From NCBI RefSeq assembly GCF_004798705.1, contig NZ_CP039290.1:2108001-2172000 (forward strand): a DNA stretch of 64,000 bases, given 5' to 3'. The stretch comes from Arthrobacter sp. PAMC25564. GTDB taxonomy: Bacteria; Actinomycetota; Actinomycetes; Actinomycetales; Micrococcaceae. Made by a program: the position numbers and the translations under genes. This document shows, one piece after another, positions 44,769 through 53,982 of the stretch. Below the pieces are notes generated by a model, which was given only the letters and a program-made list of their open reading frames with translations, was not told where the DNA came from and did not search any database. The first letter of the stretch is position 1. Each line of letters opens with the position of its first letter.

Positions 44769-45269
44769 CTACTTGGTGGAGGGCAGGTTCTGCAGGTCTT
44801 CCTGGCCCACGCAGTTCCGGGTTGCCTTGATCTTCTGGGCGGAGACGGCGAGGTCTGCCAGCACGGTGGCGGAACTGATCTTGTCCGGATCCATCAGGAT
44901 CTCCGTGGCCGGTTCGCGCCCGTAGGTGGTCAGCGTCCACACCGGGTCGCCTTCCTTGATGACCCAGTCGACGCCGTTCACCGTGACGCAGCGGTCGGTG
45001 GTGGGCCCGGGGACGTTGACGCCGCAGCGCAGGACCACGAGCGAGGGGTCACCCCACGCCGACGTCGCCTGGCTGTTGGTCTTCCGCAGCCTGGCCTCGC
45101 CGATCACGTCAGGCAAGGCCAGCATCATCGGCGCGCAGGCAGCATTCGCCGCATCCTTCGCCGGGGCCACATCCACGACCGGCGAGCAACCGCTCAGCAC
45201 CAGCCCGGCGGCGGCTGCAGCCAGGATCAGGAGCGGACGGACGGAACCCTGGGTGCGGAGCTGGTGCAT
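44769..45269 (-). CDS. DUF3515 lipoprotein
   Basis: The 166-aa protein has a lipoprotein signal peptide (LLILAAAAAGLVLSGC, lipobox cysteine at residue 28) and the DUF3515 body with LPDVIGEARLRKTNSQATSAWGDPSLVVLRCGV and TYGREPATEILMDPDKIS. It is exported and of unknown role. It commonly lies between ddl and thiL in actinobacteria, on the opposite strand here. Confidence 0.85.
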   Translation of the reverse strand: MHQLRTQGSVRPLLILAAAAAGLVLSGCSPVVDVAPAKDAANAACAPMMLALPDVIGEARLRKTNSQATSAWGDPSLVVLRCGVNVPGPTTDRCVTVNGVDWVIKEGDPVWTLTTYGREPATEILMDPDKISSATVLADLAVSAQKIKATRNCVGQEDLQNLPSTK

Positions 45270-45360
45270 TCCTTAAGCCTATCCCGGCGACAGGGCGCCT
45301 CCGGACGCCGCGACCGGCACCGGAGACCGCGTTGTCGCCCCCTCGCGGTAGCGTTGGACT

Positions 45361-46425
45361 GTGCCTGAAACTGCTGTGCCTGACGCCCCCCTAAACAATA
45401 TGATCGAAAAACCCCTGACCGTAGCCGGGCTCTCCGAGTCCGGGCTCCTTGAACGGATCTTCCCCCGCCTCAACCGCGCCTCCGACGGCAACAGGACTGT
45501 GCTGCTGGGCCCCGGTGACGACGCCGCCATCGTGGCTGCCCCGGATGGCCGGACGGTGCTCAGCATCGACACCCAGGTGGCGGACCAGGACTTCCGGCTC
45601 CAGTGGAACAACGGCTACCGGACGTCCGGGTACGACGTCGGCTGGAAGGCCGCGGCGCAGAACCTGAGTGACATCAACGCCATGGGCGCCCGCGCCACCT
45701 CCATGGTCGTGAGCCTGACCATGCCGCCGGAGACCCCCGTCTCCTGGGTGGAGGATTTCGCGGACGGACTCACCGCCGGAATCCGCGGACTTGGCGCACC
45801 GGACTGCGCGGTGGCCGGCGGGGACCTCGGCCGGGGGCGCGAACTCGCCGTCACCGTTGCCGTCCTCGGGACCCTCGACGGCAAGGAGCCGGTGCTGCGC
45901 TCCGGCGCCCGCCCGGGGGATACCCTGGCCCTGGCCGGCACCGTCGGCCGCGCCGCCGCCGGGCTCGCCCTGCTGGAGTCGGCCACCAGCGTCGACACCC
46001 TGGGTGCGGAGCTGCGCGGGCTGATGGACACCCAATGCAGGCCGCAGCCGCCGCTCGCTGCCGGGCCGCTGGCCAGGGACGCCGGCGCCACGGCCATGAT
46101 GGACATCTCCGACGGCCTGGTCCGGGACGGCAACCGGCTTGCCGCGGCGAGCCACGCCGTGCTCAACCTGGACACCGCCGCCCTGAAGGAACTCGCCGTC
46201 CCGCTCCGGCCGGCCTCGGACCTGCTGGGAACCGACCCGATGGCATGGGTCCTCGGCGGCGGCGAAGACCACGGCCTGCTCGCCACATTCCCGGCAGACG
46301 TTCAGCTACCTCCCGGTTTCACTGCGATAGGCTCGGTAGAAGCCCCTGCAGCAACGGAAAGCACGGGCGTCAAGATAGCGGGCAGGCCCGCTGACACTGT
46401 GGGATGGGATCACTTTGCAGACTAA
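45361..46425 (+). CDS. thiL: Thiamine-monophosphate kinase
   Basis: This 354-aa kinase phosphorylates thiamine monophosphate to the diphosphate. LLGPGDDAAIVAAPDGRTVLSIDTQVADQDF, GWKAAAQNLSDINAMGA, VAGGDLGRGRE and MMDISDGLVRDGNRLAAAS are the ThiL/PurM-like motifs. The GTG at 45361 or the ATG at 45400 may be the start. It overlaps the next gene by 11 bp. Confidence 0.93.
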   Translation: MPETAVPDAPLNNMIEKPLTVAGLSESGLLERIFPRLNRASDGNRTVLLGPGDDAAIVAAPDGRTVLSIDTQVADQDFRLQWNNGYRTSGYDVGWKAAAQNLSDINAMGARATSMVVSLTMPPETPVSWVEDFADGLTAGIRGLGAPDCAVAGGDLGRGRELAVTVAVLGTLDGKEPVLRSGARPGDTLALAGTVGRAAAGLALLESATSVDTLGAELRGLMDTQCRPQPPLAAGPLARDAGATAMMDISDGLVRDGNRLAAASHAVLNLDTAALKELAVPLRPASDLLGTDPMAWVLGGGEDHGLLATFPADVQLPPGFTAIGSVEAPAATESTGVKIAGRPADTVGWDHFAD

Positions 46426-47527
46426 AATTGCCGCCAACGCGCAAGCGATGAAGCGGTGGTTGGGCAAGGCAGAAACAACGCTAGGGAACCACAGCGACCG
46501 CCTGAACGCCATCAACATCTTCCCCGTCGCCGACGGCGACACCGGCACCAACCTCTACCTGACGGTCCGCGCCGCGGCCCACGCCACGCACAAGACTGTC
46601 CCGGCGGCGGACATCCGCGGCCCGGAGGACCTCCCGCAGCACGTCTTCGGACCACCCGATCCGGCGCAGAACGACGTCGGCGCGGTCCTGGCGCAGGCGG
46701 GCCAGGCAGCGATGGAACAGGCCCGCGGCAACTCCGGGACACTTTTCGCCGTCTTCCTCTGCGCCGCCGCCGAACCGTTGGCCGGCCACACCCGGCTGAG
46801 CGCCCCGCTGCTCGCCGCTGCCCTGAACCGGGCCCAGCTCCGGGCCTGGTCCGCGCTGAGCGACCCGGTGCCCGGAACCATGCTCTCCGTCATGGAGGCG
46901 GCCGCCCGGGCTGCCGCGGCCGTGGACTCGGCCCACGACGGCGACGACAGCAACCACACGCTCGGCCTGGCGCTGGACGCCGCCGTCGAGGCTGCACTCG
47001 AAGCCGTAGTCCGCACCGAAGACCAGCTCGCTGCCCTGCATACCGCGCATGTGGTGGATGCTGGCGGGGTGGGGATGCTGCTGATCCTCGACTGCCTGCG
47101 GTCCGCCGTGCTGGGCGAGGAACTCCAGAGCGAACTCCTCGATGGCCTGCACGGCTACGACGTCCAGGACCCCCACATCCACGCCGACATGCCGCGCGAC
47201 CAGGGCGTGGAAGTCATGTGCACCATCGAACTCTCGCCGCTGGATGCTGCCATGCTGCGCCAGCGGCTCGACGAAATGGGCGACTCTGTGATCATGAGCC
47301 AGGTGGGTGGCGCGGCGGACTCGTCCGGCCACTACCGCTGGCGCGTCCATGTCCACGTCCTTGACGCCGGCCCTGCCGTGGCCCTGATCCGGTCCCTCGG
47401 CGAACCCTCCGACATTTCCGTGAGCGAGCTCGCCGTGCCGCGGGACCCGGATGAAGGGCTGTCCAGCGTTCCGGCAGCCAGCGTGGCCGCACCCGAAACC
47501 CGGGACTTCGACGGACATGACCGCTGA
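46415..47527 (+). CDS. DAK2/DhaL-domain protein
   Basis: The 370-aa protein has an N-terminal DhaL domain (LNAINIFPVADGDTGTNLYLTVRAAA, ARGNSGTLFAVFL, HVVDAGGVGMLLILD) and a C-terminal domain like that of fatty-acid kinase-type proteins. It binds ATP-Mg in the DhaL fold; the substrate is unknown, with fatty acids a candidate by analogy with FakA. It starts at TTG 46415 behind GGGATGGGA, inside the thiL end. An ATG at 46449 is an alternative. It overlaps recG. Confidence 0.85.
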   Translation: MQTKIAANAQAMKRWLGKAETTLGNHSDRLNAINIFPVADGDTGTNLYLTVRAAAHATHKTVPAADIRGPEDLPQHVFGPPDPAQNDVGAVLAQAGQAAMEQARGNSGTLFAVFLCAAAEPLAGHTRLSAPLLAAALNRAQLRAWSALSDPVPGTMLSVMEAAARAAAAVDSAHDGDDSNHTLGLALDAAVEAALEAVVRTEDQLAALHTAHVVDAGGVGMLLILDCLRSAVLGEELQSELLDGLHGYDVQDPHIHADMPRDQGVEVMCTIELSPLDAAMLRQRLDEMGDSVIMSQVGGAADSSGHYRWRVHVHVLDAGPAVALIRSLGEPSDISVSELAVPRDPDEGLSSVPAASVAAPETRDFDGHDR

Positions 47528-49772
47528 ACTTGGACTGGGCCTGGAACGCAGGATCGGAAAACGCTCGGCCGCGGTCATTGAAAAACACCTCGGCATCACC
47601 ACCGTCGGCGGCCTGCTGAACTACTTCCCGCGCCGCTACCTCAGCCGTGGCGAGCTCACCCCTATCAGCGAGGTCCCGCTCGACGAGGAAGTGACCCTCA
47701 TCGCCCGGGTGGTTTCCAACAGCACCCGTCCCATGCGCGCCCGGCGGGGTTCCCTCACCGACGTCGTGATTTCCGACGACGCCGGGGCCGCCGGGGGCGT
47801 CCGGTCCCCGGGGGCCGGGATGCCGGGCACCCTGAAGGTGAGCTTCTTCAACGGCTTCCGGGCCAAGGCCGAGCTCCAGCCCGGCCGCCGTGCCATGTTC
47901 TCGGGCAAGGTGACCCGTTACGGCGGCTCGCTGGGCCTGACCAACCCCGACTTCCTGCTGCTGGACGAGGATCCTGACGCTCCGGGAATGGATCCGGAGA
48001 AGCTGGCCGTCATGCCCATCCCGGTGTACCCGGCCACCGCAAAGCTCACCAGCTGGTCCATCCAGAAGGTCATCTCCACGCTAGTGGACACCATTGAGCT
48101 GGACACCCTGGGCGACCCGCTGCCGGCGGACATCACGGCCCGGGAGAAGTTCCTGCCGGTCGCAGAGGCCTACCGGCTGATCCACGCCCCGCAGGCCCCG
48201 GCCGACTGGAATCGGGCCCGGGACCGCTTCCGATACCAGGAAGCCCTCGTGCTCCAGTCAGCCCTCGCCCGGCGCCGCGCCCAGCTCGCCGCCGAGGAAG
48301 CCACGGCCCGCCGGCCGCTCGGCGGGGGGCTGCTGGCCTCCTTCGACCGCCAGTTGCCGTTCACCCTGACCGCCGGCCAGTCCGCCGTCGGCAAGACGCT
48401 CGCCGGGGAACTCGCCCAGGACTCGCCGATGAACCGGCTGCTGCAGGGCGAGGTCGGCTCCGGCAAGACCATCGTGGCCCTGCGCGCCATGCTGCAGGTG
48501 GTCGACGCCGGGGGACAGGCGGCCCTGCTGGCGCCCACCGAGGTCCTCGCCGCCCAGCACTTCGAATCCATCCGCCGCACCCTCGGCCCGCTGTCCCGGG
48601 ACGGGATGCTCGGCGGCTTCGGGCCGGACGCCGTCCAGGTCACGCTGCTCACCGGATCCATGCCCACCGCCGCCCGGAAGCAGGCCATGCTCGACGCCGC
48701 CTCCGGCACGGCCGGGATCGTGATCGGAACCCACGCCCTGCTCAGCGACAATGTCTCCTTCTATGACCTCGGGCTGATCGTCGTGGACGAACAGCACCGC
48801 TTCGGCGTCGAACAGCGCGACGCGCTGCGCTCCAAGGCCACCAAACCGCCGCACCTGCTGGTCATGACCGCCACGCCCATCCCCAGGACCGTGGCGATGA
48901 CGGTGTTCGGCGACCTCGAAACCTCCGTGCTGGATGAACTGCCGGCCGGACGTGCACCCATTTCCACCCACGTGGTGGGCCTCGCCGAACACCCCGCGTG
49001 GGCCACCCGGATCTGGACCCGCTCCCGGGAAGAGATCGACGCCGGCCACCAGGTGTACGTCGTCTGCCCCAAGATCGGCGCGGACGACGACGGCGACTTC
49101 AGCCCCGGCGAGGCCGAACCGTCGGCCGCGGACCTGGAAGGGGACAACGGTTCCCGGGAACTGGCGTCCGTGACCGGCGTCGTCGACTACCTCCGGGACG
49201 AGCCGGCGCTCGCCGGGGTGCCGCTGGCGCCCCTCCACGGCCGCCAGGACCCCGTCCTCAAGTCCGGGACCATGGCCGCGTTCACCGCCAACGAGACCAA
49301 ACTCCTGGTCTCCACCACCGTGATCGAAGTCGGCGTGGACGTCCACAACGCGACCCTCATGGTGATCCTCGACGCCGACAGGTTCGGCATCTCCCAGCTC
49401 CACCAGCTCCGCGGCCGGGTGGGCCGTGGCGGGCTGCCCGGTACCTGCCTGCTGGTGACCACGCTGGAACCCGGCCATCCCAGCCGTCGCCGCCTCGACG
49501 CGGTCGCCGCCACCACGGACGGCTTCGCGCTTTCGCAGGAGGACCTCAAGCTGCGCCGGGAAGGGGACATCCTGGGGGCCTCGCAGTCGGGCGGCCGTTC
49601 CACGCTGAAGCTGCTGCGGGTGCTCGAACACGAGGACGTGATCGCCCGGGCCAGGCAGGACGCGCAGCGGATCGTCGGCGCCGATCCGTCCCTGGCGGCC
49701 CACCCCGAACTCGCCGAGGCGATTGACGAATACCTGAACCCGGAGAAGGAGGCGTTCCTTGAACGCGGCTAG
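47517..49772 (+). CDS. recG: ATP-dependent DNA helicase RecG
   Basis: This 751-aa helicase remodels stalled forks and Holliday junctions. The wedge/OB domain occupies about residues 50-170, with Walker A GEVGSGKT, DEQHRFGVEQR, TATPIPRT and the RecG-specific DADRFGISQLHQLRGRVGRG near the C-terminus. ATG 47517 is chosen because homology starts there (MTAELGLGLERRIGKRSA) and it overlaps the preceding gene by 11 bp. Confidence 0.95.
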   Translation: MTAELGLGLERRIGKRSAAVIEKHLGITTVGGLLNYFPRRYLSRGELTPISEVPLDEEVTLIARVVSNSTRPMRARRGSLTDVVISDDAGAAGGVRSPGAGMPGTLKVSFFNGFRAKAELQPGRRAMFSGKVTRYGGSLGLTNPDFLLLDEDPDAPGMDPEKLAVMPIPVYPATAKLTSWSIQKVISTLVDTIELDTLGDPLPADITAREKFLPVAEAYRLIHAPQAPADWNRARDRFRYQEALVLQSALARRRAQLAAEEATARRPLGGGLLASFDRQLPFTLTAGQSAVGKTLAGELAQDSPMNRLLQGEVGSGKTIVALRAMLQVVDAGGQAALLAPTEVLAAQHFESIRRTLGPLSRDGMLGGFGPDAVQVTLLTGSMPTAARKQAMLDAASGTAGIVIGTHALLSDNVSFYDLGLIVVDEQHRFGVEQRDALRSKATKPPHLLVMTATPIPRTVAMTVFGDLETSVLDELPAGRAPISTHVVGLAEHPAWATRIWTRSREEIDAGHQVYVVCPKIGADDDGDFSPGEAEPSAADLEGDNGSRELASVTGVVDYLRDEPALAGVPLAPLHGRQDPVLKSGTMAAFTANETKLLVSTTVIEVGVDVHNATLMVILDADRFGISQLHQLRGRVGRGGLPGTCLLVTTLEPGHPSRRRLDAVAATTDGFALSQEDLKLRREGDILGASQSGGRSTLKLLRVLEHEDVIARARQDAQRIVGADPSLAAHPELAEAIDEYLNPEKEAFLERG

Positions 49773-49796
49773 GACACCATACACAGGGCTGCGCCC

Positions 49797-50438
49797 ATGA
49801 GCCGGATCATTTCCGGTGCCGCCGGCGGAACCACGCTGGTCAGCGTGCCCGGCTCACTGACCCGTCCCACCACCGACCGGGTCAAGGAGGCGCTCTTCTC
49901 CCGCCTGGACGCCTTTGAGGTCATTGCCGACGCCCGGGTGCTGGATCTCTACGCCGGATCGGGCTCGCTCGGCGTGGAGAGTGCCAGCCGGGGCGCGGTG
50001 TCGGTGGACCTCGTGGAATTCGATGCCAAGGCCAGCGGGGTGTGCCAGCGGAACGCCGACCTGGTCAACACGGCCGCGGGCCGCAAGGTGGTCTCCGTGC
50101 ACCGCTCCAAGGTCGAATCGTTCCTGGACCGGAGCACGGAAGCTGTCCGCTGGGACCTCGTTTTCCTCGACCCGCCCTACCCGCTGGAAGAACCCGCGCT
50201 GGCCGGGGTGCTGGCCAAACTCGCACCGCACCTCGCGGCCGGCGCCGTCGTCGTGGTGGAACGCTCCTCACGGACCCCGGAACCGGCCTGGCCGGACGGG
50301 ATGGAACGGTTTGCGGAGCGGAAATACGGCGAGACCCGGCTGTGGTTCGCGGAGCCGGGTCCGGAAGAAGCGCCTGACGACGCGGCAGAAAATGCAATTG
50401 ATGACGCCCAGGACGCCGGATTGCAGGACGGCAGCTAG
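49797..50438 (+). CDS. rsmD: 16S rRNA (guanine966-N2)-methyltransferase
   Basis: This 213-aa methyltransferase methylates G966 of 16S rRNA. It has RIISGAAGGTTL near the N-terminus, the SAM-binding VLDLYAGSGSLGVESASRGA and the catalytic DPPY (residues 125-128). The acidic tail after residue 190 is likely disordered. It converges with the spermidine-synthase-like gene; the stops overlap. Confidence 0.94.
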   Translation: MSRIISGAAGGTTLVSVPGSLTRPTTDRVKEALFSRLDAFEVIADARVLDLYAGSGSLGVESASRGAVSVDLVEFDAKASGVCQRNADLVNTAAGRKVVSVHRSKVESFLDRSTEAVRWDLVFLDPPYPLEEPALAGVLAKLAPHLAAGAVVVVERSSRTPEPAWPDGMERFAERKYGETRLWFAEPGPEEAPDDAAENAIDDAQDAGLQDGS

Positions 50439-51214
50439 GCCGAGAGCACGTCCAGTCCAACGCCGGAGAGCACCTTGGCCGGATGCGGGCCCCGTGCCGT
50501 GAGCGCCGCGGTCCACACCTCGGGCCACGGCCCCTGCGTCCCGGTCAGGATAATGTTCCCGGGATACCGGCCGGTGAACATGCCGGCTTCGGCGAAGGCG
50601 GAGACGTCGGCCATGGCCCGGCGCAGCGCGGCCATCTGGCTCCGCACGAGGGTCAGCCCGGGCTCGTCGCCGACGTTGACGACCAGCACGCCACGGGCGG
50701 TCAGCTTCGCGGCCGCCTCCTGGTAGAACGCGGTGCAGGCAAGGTGTTCCGGGGCCTCGGGTCCGGAGAAGATGTCCAGGATCACGACGTCGAAGCGGAG
50801 ATCCGGCGGCAGCTCGGCCAGGGCGGCGCGGGCGTCGCCGATCACGGGGTGCAGCTGCGTGCCCTCGGGCAGCGGCAGCTGCGCCAGCACGAAGTCCAGC
50901 AGCTCCCGTTCCAGCTCCACGGCGTACTGCACGGAGCCGGGCCGGGTCGCCTGGATGTAGCGGGCCAGCGTCAGGGCGCCGGCTCCGAGGTGGAGGGCGC
51001 TGACCGGTTCGCCCCATGGCGCCGCGAGATCCACCACGTGGCCGATCCGGCGCAGGTATTCGTAGAAGATATCCGAGGGGTCCGCCAGGTTCACGTGCGA
51101 CTGTTCGGCCCCGCCGATGCTGAGCACATAGCCGCCCTCAGTGAAGGCATCCGGCTCGATCGTGGCATGCTGGCCCGTGGTCCGCAGGAACCGCGACGCC
51201 GGTGTCGCGCCCAT
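50435..51214 (-). CDS. Spermidine synthase-like methyltransferase-fold protein
   Basis: The 259-aa protein has a Rossmann-like core with SALHLGAGALTLARYIQATRPGS, YAVELERELLDFV, VIGDARAAL and RFDVVILDIFSGPEAPEHL. These match the spermine/spermidine synthase superfamily. A polyamine role is uncertain. The DIFSG motif retains the acidic residue expected for aminopropyl transfer. Confidence 0.8.
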   Translation of the reverse strand: MGATPASRFLRTTGQHATIEPDAFTEGGYVLSIGGAEQSHVNLADPSDIFYEYLRRIGHVVDLAAPWGEPVSALHLGAGALTLARYIQATRPGSVQYAVELERELLDFVLAQLPLPEGTQLHPVIGDARAALAELPPDLRFDVVILDIFSGPEAPEHLACTAFYQEAAAKLTARGVLVVNVGDEPGLTLVRSQMAALRRAMADVSAFAEAGMFTGRYPGNIILTGTQGPWPEVWTAALTARGPHPAKVLSGVGLDVLSA

Positions 51215-51216
51215 CC

Positions 51217-52425
51217 TCAGATCCTGTCGCGCAGGGTCGCGAGCCGCCCGGCGGCTTCTTGCAGGACATCGATCCGCTTGCAGAACGCGAAGCGCAGCAG
51301 GCTGCGGGTGCGCTCGGCACCTTCGGGATGGCAGAAAACCGGCACCGGAATAGCCGCGACCCCCACCAGCTCCGGGAGCCGCCGGGCCAGGTCCACGGAA
51401 TCCGTGATGCCCAGCGGCGCGGTGTCGACGTTGACGAAGTACGTGCCCTCAGGGGTGAAAACGTCGAACCCCGCCGCGCGGAGGCCCTCGCTGAGGATGT
51501 CGCGTTTGAGCCGGAGGGTATCGGCGATCCCGGCGTAAAACTCCTCCGGCAGCCCCAGCCCCACGGCGATGGCGCCCTGGAATGGGGTGCCGGAGCTGTA
51601 GCTCAGGAACTGCTTGACCGTCCGGGCGGCGGCGACGAGGTGTTCCGGGCCGCTGAGCCAGCCGATCTTCCAGCCGGTGAAGGAGAACGTCTTCCCGGCC
51701 GAGGAGATGGTCAGGGTGCGTTCCGCTGCTCCCGGCAGGGTGGCCACCGGGATGTGCCGGGCACCGAAGGTGAGGTGTTCGTAGACCTCGTCGGTGATGA
51801 TGACGGCGTCGTGCCTGGCGGCGAGTTCGACGACGCGTTCCAACACCTCGCGGGGGAACACCGCACCGGTCGGGTTGTGCGGGTTGTTCACCAGCACCAC
51901 CTTGGTGCGGCTGCTGAACGCCGCTTCGAGGGCGTCCAGGTCCGGCATGAAGTCAGGGGCCAGCAGGGGGGCCGTGACGTGGCGGGCGCCGGACAGGCCG
52001 ATGATGGCCCCGTAGGAATCGTAGAACGGTTCGAAGGTGAGGACCTCGTCGCCGGGGCCCACGAGGGCGAGCAGCGAGGCGGCAATGGCCTCGGTGGCGC
52101 CGGTGGTGACGATGATTTCCGTCTGCGGGTCCGGGGTCAGCCCATAGAAGCGCTCCTGGTGCAGGGAGATTGCCTCGCGCAGTTCAATGATGCCCTTGCC
52201 CGGGGCGTACTGGTTGTAGCCCGCCGCGATGGCGGACTGCGCGGCCGCCTTGATCTCGGCCGGACCGTCCTCGTCAGGGAAGCCCTGGCCGAGGTTGATG
52301 GCGCCGCTCCTGAGCGCGAGCGTGGTCATTTCCTCGAAGATAGTGACACCCAGGGTGCCGTCGGGGGACAGCAGGTTGGCGCCGGTCGCGGCACGCTGCC
52401 AGGGGAACTGGAGTGCGGCGGTCAC
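51217..52425 (-). CDS. PLP-dependent class I/II aminotransferase
   Basis: The 402-aa fold-type I aminotransferase shows INLGQGFPDEDGP, YNQYAPGKGIIELREAI, NNPHNPTGAVF, DEVYEHLTF and the PLP lysine in SSAGKTFSFTGWKIGW. It resembles the YbdL/kynurenine aminotransferase and DapC-like branch, so methionine, aromatic or N-succinyl-diaminopimelate substrates are possible. It overlaps the SDR gene by 4 bp. Confidence 0.85.
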   Translation of the reverse strand: MTAALQFPWQRAATGANLLSPDGTLGVTIFEEMTTLALRSGAINLGQGFPDEDGPAEIKAAAQSAIAAGYNQYAPGKGIIELREAISLHQERFYGLTPDPQTEIIVTTGATEAIAASLLALVGPGDEVLTFEPFYDSYGAIIGLSGARHVTAPLLAPDFMPDLDALEAAFSSRTKVVLVNNPHNPTGAVFPREVLERVVELAARHDAVIITDEVYEHLTFGARHIPVATLPGAAERTLTISSAGKTFSFTGWKIGWLSGPEHLVAAARTVKQFLSYSSGTPFQGAIAVGLGLPEEFYAGIADTLRLKRDILSEGLRAAGFDVFTPEGTYFVNVDTAPLGITDSVDLARRLPELVGVAAIPVPVFCHPEGAERTRSLLRFAFCKRIDVLQEAAGRLATLRDRI

Positions 52426-53282
52426 CGGGAGCCTGCCTTACCGGCGGCGCGGCCGGTGAACCTGTCCATCGTGGAGTAGATTCCGAAGACCTTCCCGCCC
52501 ACAAAATCCCAGGCCCGCACCGGCAGGATGCCGCGCAGGACCTTGCCCAGCCTGGCCATGGCGGGGGCGATCAGTTGCGGCTGCCCGGCGGCGGTGGCAC
52601 GCCAGGCCCGGCCCACCGCGTCCTCGGGGGTCATCAGCGGGGTCAGCAGGGGACCCCGGGCGCCCTCGAACATGCCGGTGGAGATATAGCTGGGGCAGAA
52701 CGTGGTCACCCTGAGGTGGCGGTAGCCCCGCTGCTCGAGTTCCAGCCTGAGCGAGTCGCTCCAGCCGATGACCGCCCATTTGGAGGCCGCGTACACGCTC
52801 ATCCGGGGATTGGACACGGTACCCGCCGCCGAGGCGACGTTCAGGATCCGGCGGGGACGGCCGGCGTCGGCCATCATGTCCGGCAGGAACGCATGGGTGG
52901 TGTACATCGGAGCCAGCGCGTTGACGTCCATGGTCAGGGCGATGTCTCGCTCCGGAGAGTGGTCCCAGAAATATGCGCCGCGGACGATCCCGGCGTTGTT
53001 GACCAGCAGCGCCAGCGGCCCCTCGGCCCTGGCCTCCGCGGCGGCGTCGGCGATTGACCGGCGGTCGGCCAGGTCCACCACCCGGGTGACGGCGCGCGCC
53101 CCGAGCGCGGCTACCTCGGCGGCGGTGCGCGCCAGTCCGTCCGCGTCGAGGTCCCAAAGCAGGACGACGGCGGCGCCCTCTCGGGCCGCGCGGAGGGCGT
53201 AGAGCCGGCCCATGCCCATGGCGGCTCCGGTCACGAGGACCACGCCTCCGGCCACGGTGAAAGGATTGCTGGATGCTGACAT
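52422..53282 (-). CDS. Short-chain dehydrogenase/reductase
   Basis: The 286-aa SDR has the cofactor loop VTGAAMGMGRLYALRAA, NNAG (LLVNNAGIVRGAYFWD) and the catalytic YAASK (MSVYAASKWAVIGW) with a preceding serine in NVASAAG. A C-terminal region after residue 230 may attach to the membrane. The substrate is unknown; similar proteins act on steroid- or lipid-like alcohols. It runs toward the aminotransferase gene. Confidence 0.87.
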   Translation of the reverse strand: MSASSNPFTVAGGVVLVTGAAMGMGRLYALRAAREGAAVVLLWDLDADGLARTAAEVAALGARAVTRVVDLADRRSIADAAAEARAEGPLALLVNNAGIVRGAYFWDHSPERDIALTMDVNALAPMYTTHAFLPDMMADAGRPRRILNVASAAGTVSNPRMSVYAASKWAVIGWSDSLRLELEQRGYRHLRVTTFCPSYISTGMFEGARGPLLTPLMTPEDAVGRAWRATAAGQPQLIAPAMARLGKVLRGILPVRAWDFVGGKVFGIYSTMDRFTGRAAGKAGSR

Positions 53283-53330
53283 CCAGTCATGTTATCCCGG
53301 TCCGTGCCGCGGATACGGTAGGTTCGGAGG

Positions 53331-53831
53331 ATGAGACGCGCCGTATGCCCTGGCTCCTTCGACCCCATCCATCATGGACACCTGGAAGTGATTGCCCGGG
53401 CCGCCGGACTCTTTGACGAGGTCATCGTGGCCGTGTCCACGAACTACGCCAAGACATACCGCTTCAGCCTCGAGGAGCGGATCGACATGGCCAAGGAAAC
53501 GCTCGCCTCGCTGCGCGGCATCGTGGTGGAGCCGGTGGGGGAGGGCCTGCTGGCCGAGTACTGCCGCCAGCGCGGGGTGTCCGCCATCGTCAAGGGCCTC
53601 CGCTCGTCCTCGGACTTTGACTACGAGCTGCCCATGGCCACCATGAACCGCCAGCTCACCGGCGTCGAAACTGTCTTCCTGCCCGCGGAAAGCCGCTACC
53701 TGCACCTGTCCTCCACCCTGATCAAGGAAGTGTTCACGCTCGGCGGGGATGTCTCGGACTTTGTGCCCAAGTCCGTGCTGAAACGGCTGAACTCCGGCGA
53801 GCCGGACCGGGACCAGCCGCGCAGAGGGTAA
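53331..53831 (+). CDS. coaD: Phosphopantetheine adenylyltransferase
   Basis: This 166-aa enzyme makes dephospho-CoA from 4'-phosphopantetheine and ATP. CPGSFDPIHHGHLEVI holds the HxGH nucleotidyltransferase motif (residues 14-17), with AIVKGLRSSSDFDYELPMATMN and YLHLSSTLIKEV also conserved. Length is normal. Confidence 0.96.
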   Translation: MRRAVCPGSFDPIHHGHLEVIARAAGLFDEVIVAVSTNYAKTYRFSLEERIDMAKETLASLRGIVVEPVGEGLLAEYCRQRGVSAIVKGLRSSSDFDYELPMATMNRQLTGVETVFLPAESRYLHLSSTLIKEVFTLGGDVSDFVPKSVLKRLNSGEPDRDQPRRG

Positions 53832-53982
53832 GCTTGATCGGTACTCGGCGGCCTGCTGCCGGTTGCGCGGCGCTTATCCACAAGCTGGTCGTGGTGTGAA
53901 CCATGGGCCTGCCCCCGGTTTGAGTCCGCCCGGAAGTTCAGGCTAAGATGGTACGTCGGTCATATGTTCAACAGGAGTTCTC
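53832..53982 (+). promoter_or_regulatory. Promoter of yceD-rpmF
   Basis: TTGAGT (53920) and TAAGAT (53944), 18 bp apart, form a good housekeeping promoter. AGGAG (53973-53977) stands five bases before the ATT codon at 53983. Confidence 0.65.
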